This document shows, piece after piece, positions 62,496-64,000 of a DNA stretch of 64,000 nucleotides (position 1 is the stretch's first letter; each line of letters begins with the position of its first letter). This DNA comes from JAAXVQ01 sp964604705. Lineage in GTDB: Bacteria > Oederibacteriota > JAAXVQ01. The notes below the pieces were generated by a model, which saw nothing but the letters and a program-made list of their open reading frames with translations, was not told the origin of the DNA and did not search any database. The position numbers and the translations under genes were made by a program. Location: contig CAZSAP010000011.1 in the NCBI GenBank assembly GCA_964604705.1, positions 1-64,000 of the forward strand. Direction: 5' to 3'.

Positions 62496-63481
62496 GCCCG
62501 AACCGCCTTCTGCCGCAGCGCAGCCTGAATCATATGTTCTAAAATATCTGCCGCCAAATAGCCCGCCTGCGCCACAGCCGCCATAAACCCGGCGTCCGGG
62601 GCCAAGCAAGGATTCGCATTGACTTCCAAAATTTTGAGTTCACCTTGGGCATCTTGCCGAAAATCCACCCGAGCGTACCCTGCAAGTTGAAAAACGTCCC
62701 AACAGGCCTGCGCCGCTTTCACCAGTGCCTGAGCGAGTGCCGCATCCGTAACAAAAAAACGCTGGGTGCGCTGATACTCTAGGGAGTCCAGATTCCATTT
62801 GGCGGCATAATTCACAATCCTGGGTTTTTCGGCGGGCCAATCCACGAAACACAGCTCGGCCGGCGGCAACGCCTCAACCGCTCCATCCGGGCGTTCCCAG
62901 AGCGAAACATTGAATTCCCGCCCAGGAACAAAGGCCTCCACCAGCACTGGCTGGTGATTCCATTGCTGCCAGCGCTTCGGTAATTCCCGGGCCGCATCCT
63001 CGGGCGTGAGCAGCACCGAGGCATCGTCGATCCCCAGGGACGCATCCTGCCAAGCGGGCTTGCAAAAACTCGGATACACGGTCGGAATCCAGTCCCCGCC
63101 GCGGTAAGTCGCTCCCTCCGGTGTCGGCAACCCTTCGGCGCGCAAAAGGGCCTTGGTCATCAACTTGTCCGTCGTCGCATAAATCGCCGAGGTAGACGAC
63201 CCGGTACAGGGCCATCCTACGGCCTGGAGCAGCCCTGGAATCAACGCCTGGTGCCGGTCGTCGCCTGGCCACCCCTCCACCAAATTGAAAACCACTGTGG
63301 GCTGAAGCTGCTCCAACGCTTGCAAAACCGCCATCCACTCTCCCCCGGTGGGGCAGACCACGTCGTGCACCTGCCACCCGCGGGGTTCCAAGCATGTACG
63401 AATCCAGGCTGCCTGGGCCAGCACATCCTCATCGTCGGTCTGCCCCTGAACCGGTTCTCGGTAGAGCAAGGCCAGCTTCAT
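62492..63481 (-). CDS. D-Ala-D-Ala-ligase-like ATP-grasp enzyme (first copy)
   Basis: 329 residues. Start MKLALLYREPVQGQ, NLVEGWPGD, GSSTSAIYATTDKLMTKALL, PAWQDASLGI and EVNANPCLAP match the ATP-grasp dipeptide-ligase fold. Metal ligands D in ARVDFRQD and E/N in ILEVNANPC are intact. It differs from Ddl at the substrate loops, so it may join other amino acids. It overlaps GNAT and the second ligase. Confidence 0.88.
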   Translation of the reverse strand: MKLALLYREPVQGQTDDEDVLAQAAWIRTCLEPRGWQVHDVVCPTGGEWMAVLQALEQLQPTVVFNLVEGWPGDDRHQALIPGLLQAVGWPCTGSSTSAIYATTDKLMTKALLRAEGLPTPEGATYRGGDWIPTVYPSFCKPAWQDASLGIDDASVLLTPEDAARELPKRWQQWNHQPVLVEAFVPGREFNVSLWERPDGAVEALPPAELCFVDWPAEKPRIVNYAAKWNLDSLEYQRTQRFFVTDAALAQALVKAAQACWDVFQLAGYARVDFRQDAQGELKILEVNANPCLAPDAGFMAAVAQAGYLAADILEHMIQAALRQKAVRA

Positions 63482-64000
63482 CCCTGCTCCTTGACCAAAC
63501 GCAGGGCCTTTTCTATGGCCGGGCGCCCGGGCATGGGCCGTGACGCGGCCGAGGCGACAATGGCCGCAATCAATTGTTCGTACGACCAGCCGGCCAGATG
63601 ACTTAAAATCGGAAGATCGGAATGTGTGGGATGCAGTCCGGCCAGTGGGTTGACTTCCAGAAAATGCAATTGCCCCTGGGCATCGGCGCGCAGATCCACC
63701 CGGCCGGCGTCCCGACAGCCTAAGGCACGATAGGTCCCCAAAGCCAAGGACTCGGCGGCAGCCAGAAGTTCAGGCTCGGTGATGAGTTGATACTGTACCC
63801 GGTCCTCACAAAGCTCTTTGTTGGTGTACGAGTACACACCCCGCTCGGCATTATCCAATAATAGCACTTCCATCCCCGCGACCATGCGGGCCTTCTCCCC
63901 GGTGCCTACGATGCCTACGGTGAATTCCCGCCCCGGAAGATACGTCTCTACTAACACCGGTTGTTGATAGCGTTCCAACAAGACACGGACTTGAGCGCAT
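63478..64000 (-). CDS. D-Ala-D-Ala-ligase-like ATP-grasp enzyme (second copy, partial)
   Basis: The frame stays open to the window edge; the N-terminal part lies beyond 64000. About 174 residues are visible: ETYLPGREFTVGIVG, a metal site in AGRVDLRADAQGQLHFLEVNPLAGLHPTHSDLP. This is the C-terminal half of a Ddl-like enzyme and a paralogue of the next gene. The genes overlap by 4 bp. Confidence 0.88.
   Translation of the reverse strand, partial: CAQVRVLLERYQQPVLVETYLPGREFTVGIVGTGEKARMVAGMEVLLLDNAERGVYSYTNKELCEDRVQYQLITEPELLAAAESLALGTYRALGCRDAGRVDLRADAQGQLHFLEVNPLAGLHPTHSDLPILSHLAGWSYEQLIAAIVASAASRPMPGRPAIEKALRLVKEQG

Overview
The window reads as chromosomal DNA of a Gram-negative, probably anaerobic or microaerobic, chemotactic bacterium. 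An outer membrane is implied by a PorV/PorQ-type protein, a TolC-type factor and many signal peptides. Anaerobic life is implied by indolepyruvate:ferredoxin oxidoreductase, two phenylacetate-CoA ligases, an A-type flavodiiron protein, a GlpA/GlpB/DUF1667 glycerol-3-phosphate oxidation set and CoA-disulfide reductase. I cannot place it at phylum level from sequence alone. A PorV-TPR fusion next to a secreted protein with a type-A-like C-terminal domain points to the FCB group, Elusimicrobia or related candidate phyla rather than Proteobacteria. I saw no rRNA gene, transposase, integrase, phage gene or CRISPR array. One tRNA-Arg is present.

Layout. 0-10 kb: a methyl-accepting chemotaxis protein, then two tandem paralogous hybrid histidine kinases; the second carries a GAF domain and nine PAS domains. 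10-13 kb: a zinc-type ABC importer (znuACB) led by a Cys-rich ribbon-helix-helix regulator behind a promoter containing a perfect palindrome, then a fluoride channel. 13-18 kb: a PorV-TPR fusion and a Gly-rich, Ig/FN3-like secreted protein in one operon. 18-22 kb: an RNA pseudouridine synthase, a cold-shock protein, an ArsS-type radical SAM with its peroxidase-like partner, a TVP38/DedA protein and a membrane diguanylate cyclase. 22-29 kb: a seven-gene YbhGFSR-like efflux operon (TetR, TolC, HlyD, two ATPases, two permeases) behind two TetR-type palindromes.

29-32 kb: three secreted-protein genes of unknown function, two of them about 75% identical, separated by strong hairpins. 32-36 kb: a double CheX-type phosphatase, an EamA transporter, a soluble histidine kinase and an unknown secreted protein. 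36-42 kb: glycerol/acylglycerol use (alpha/beta hydrolase, glycerol kinase, GlpA, GlpB-like, DUF1667). 42-51 kb: PPK2, a tRNA, a K+ channel, CoA-disulfide reductase-rhodanese, two thymidylate-kinase-like P-loop kinases, Ppx/GppA and a third hybrid kinase. 51-58 kb: aryl-pyruvate oxidation (iorAB, paaK, ACT, paaK) and a flavodiiron protein. 58-64 kb: a small unknown protein, a quinone-reductase-like flavoprotein, a nuclease, a large acidic/Pro-rich membrane protein, and a GNAT plus two D-Ala-D-Ala-ligase-like ATP-grasp enzymes, the last cut by the window end.

The best candidates for something undescribed are the 29-32 kb secreted trio, the PorV-TPR/secreted-protein operon, the Cys-rich regulator of the zinc operon, the ferredoxin-less IorA with compact IorB, and the polyphosphate-linked pair of P-loop kinases, one with an altered Walker A lysine.
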